From contig NC_079137.1 of the NCBI RefSeq assembly GCF_945859705.1, positions 70,144,277 through 70,208,276 of the forward strand: a stretch of 64,000 bases of DNA, in the 5' to 3' direction. Under the pieces are notes generated by a model. The model made no database searches, was not told where the DNA came from, and saw only the letters and a list, made by a program, of their open reading frames with translations. This document shows, one piece after another, positions 63,741-64,000 of this stretch. Numbering within the stretch: position 1 is the first letter of the stretch; the number at the start of each line of letters is the position of its first letter. Origin of the DNA: Episyrphus balteatus (taxonomy: Eukaryota > Arthropoda > Insecta > Diptera > Syrphidae). Both the position numbers and the translations under genes were made by a program.

Positions 63741-63763
63741 CTTAAAGCCAAAATGGCTTTAAG
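63741..63763. repeat. Perfect 10-bp inverted repeat, 3-nt loop
   Basis: CTTAAAGCCA (63741-63750) and TGGCTTTAAG (63754-63763). Confidence 0.9.
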
Positions 63764-63765
63764 AT

Positions 63766-63995
63766 AATTTGTTACGTACATTTTTAGTGAAAAAGAACCA
63801 AAAAAGTGTAGAAAGAGATAAGTGAGATAATAAGATTACGTTACGTAATGAATTAAAGTAATGTAAAAACAATAAACAAAAGCAAATTAAATGAGAGATT
63901 ATGATTCACATTCATGGTAATAGAAAAATTGTAGGTAGGCTAACAGAAGTAACGATTTTACGTAACGTAATGGATTAATGTGATGTAACGTAAGA
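63766..63995. repeat. TTACGTAA-rich repeat at the window edge
   Basis: ATTACGTTACGTAATGAATT (from 63834) and TTTACGTAACGTAATGGATT (from 63956) are related units, each followed by AA.GTRATGTAA. Isolated GTTACGTAC (63771) and GTAACG also occur. It may continue beyond the window. Confidence 0.65.
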
Positions 63996-64000
63996 CTCAC

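Larger units (their letters stand above)
50710..64000 (-). other. Presumed upstream intron of bru3
   Basis: From the acceptor to the right window edge I find no exon for the first part of RRM2 (an RKLFVGML-like RNP2 strand and the loop ending in SKG). The intron is therefore likely at least 13.3 kb. It contains the tandem duplication at 58837-60906. Confidence 0.55.

Overview
This 64 kb window is AT-rich, non-coding eukaryotic DNA, most likely from an insect and probably a fly. It is full of A/T homopolymer runs, short microsatellites and decayed mobile elements. None of its open frames longer than about 60 codons behaves like an ordinary gene, and most are translations of poly-A or poly-T tracts. 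I cannot name the species.

The one confident coding segment is an 80-nt exon on the minus strand (50630-50709). It has good splice signals on both sides and encodes the RNP1 strand and following helix of the second RRM of a CELF/Bruno-family RNA-binding protein of the Bruno-3 (CELF3-6) type. The window is therefore best read as two long bru3 introns: at least 13.3 kb upstream of the exon (50710-64000) and up to 50.6 kb downstream (1-50629). I did not find the neighbouring exons. A (TAGA)n microsatellite lies inside the 3' splice-site region of this exon.

Inside the introns, 'unique' stretches rich in T-tracts and in the hexamer AAGGAC/GTCCTT alternate with blocks of strongly diverged tandem repeats. 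The blocks are at about 1.0-1.9, 12.7-13.4, 18.6-19.1, 27.4-28.2, 32.2-32.5, 34.3-35.0, 37.9-39.3 and 57.6-58.8 kb. Some are related to each other: three 'GCTTCTATAAAG' blocks share one orientation, while two 'AGCTGAAAGTTGTAA' blocks are inverted 3 kb apart.

Mobile-element traces are a 433-bp MITE-like element carrying a tRNA-like segment (8.0-8.5 kb), a hAT-type non-autonomous element with CAGGGCC termini (9.07-9.84 kb), a third TIR element (16.7-17.3 kb), two non-LTR reverse-transcriptase remnants (8.6-8.97 kb minus, 41.3-41.5 kb plus), and three copies of a dispersed family containing a TCTAGAGGGCGC-like core. A 24-bp motif next to an A-tract recurs five times. A 1,035-bp segment is tandemly duplicated with no difference visible by eye (58837-60906), which means either a very recent event or an assembly artefact. 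No RNA gene, CRISPR array or complete protein-coding gene was found.
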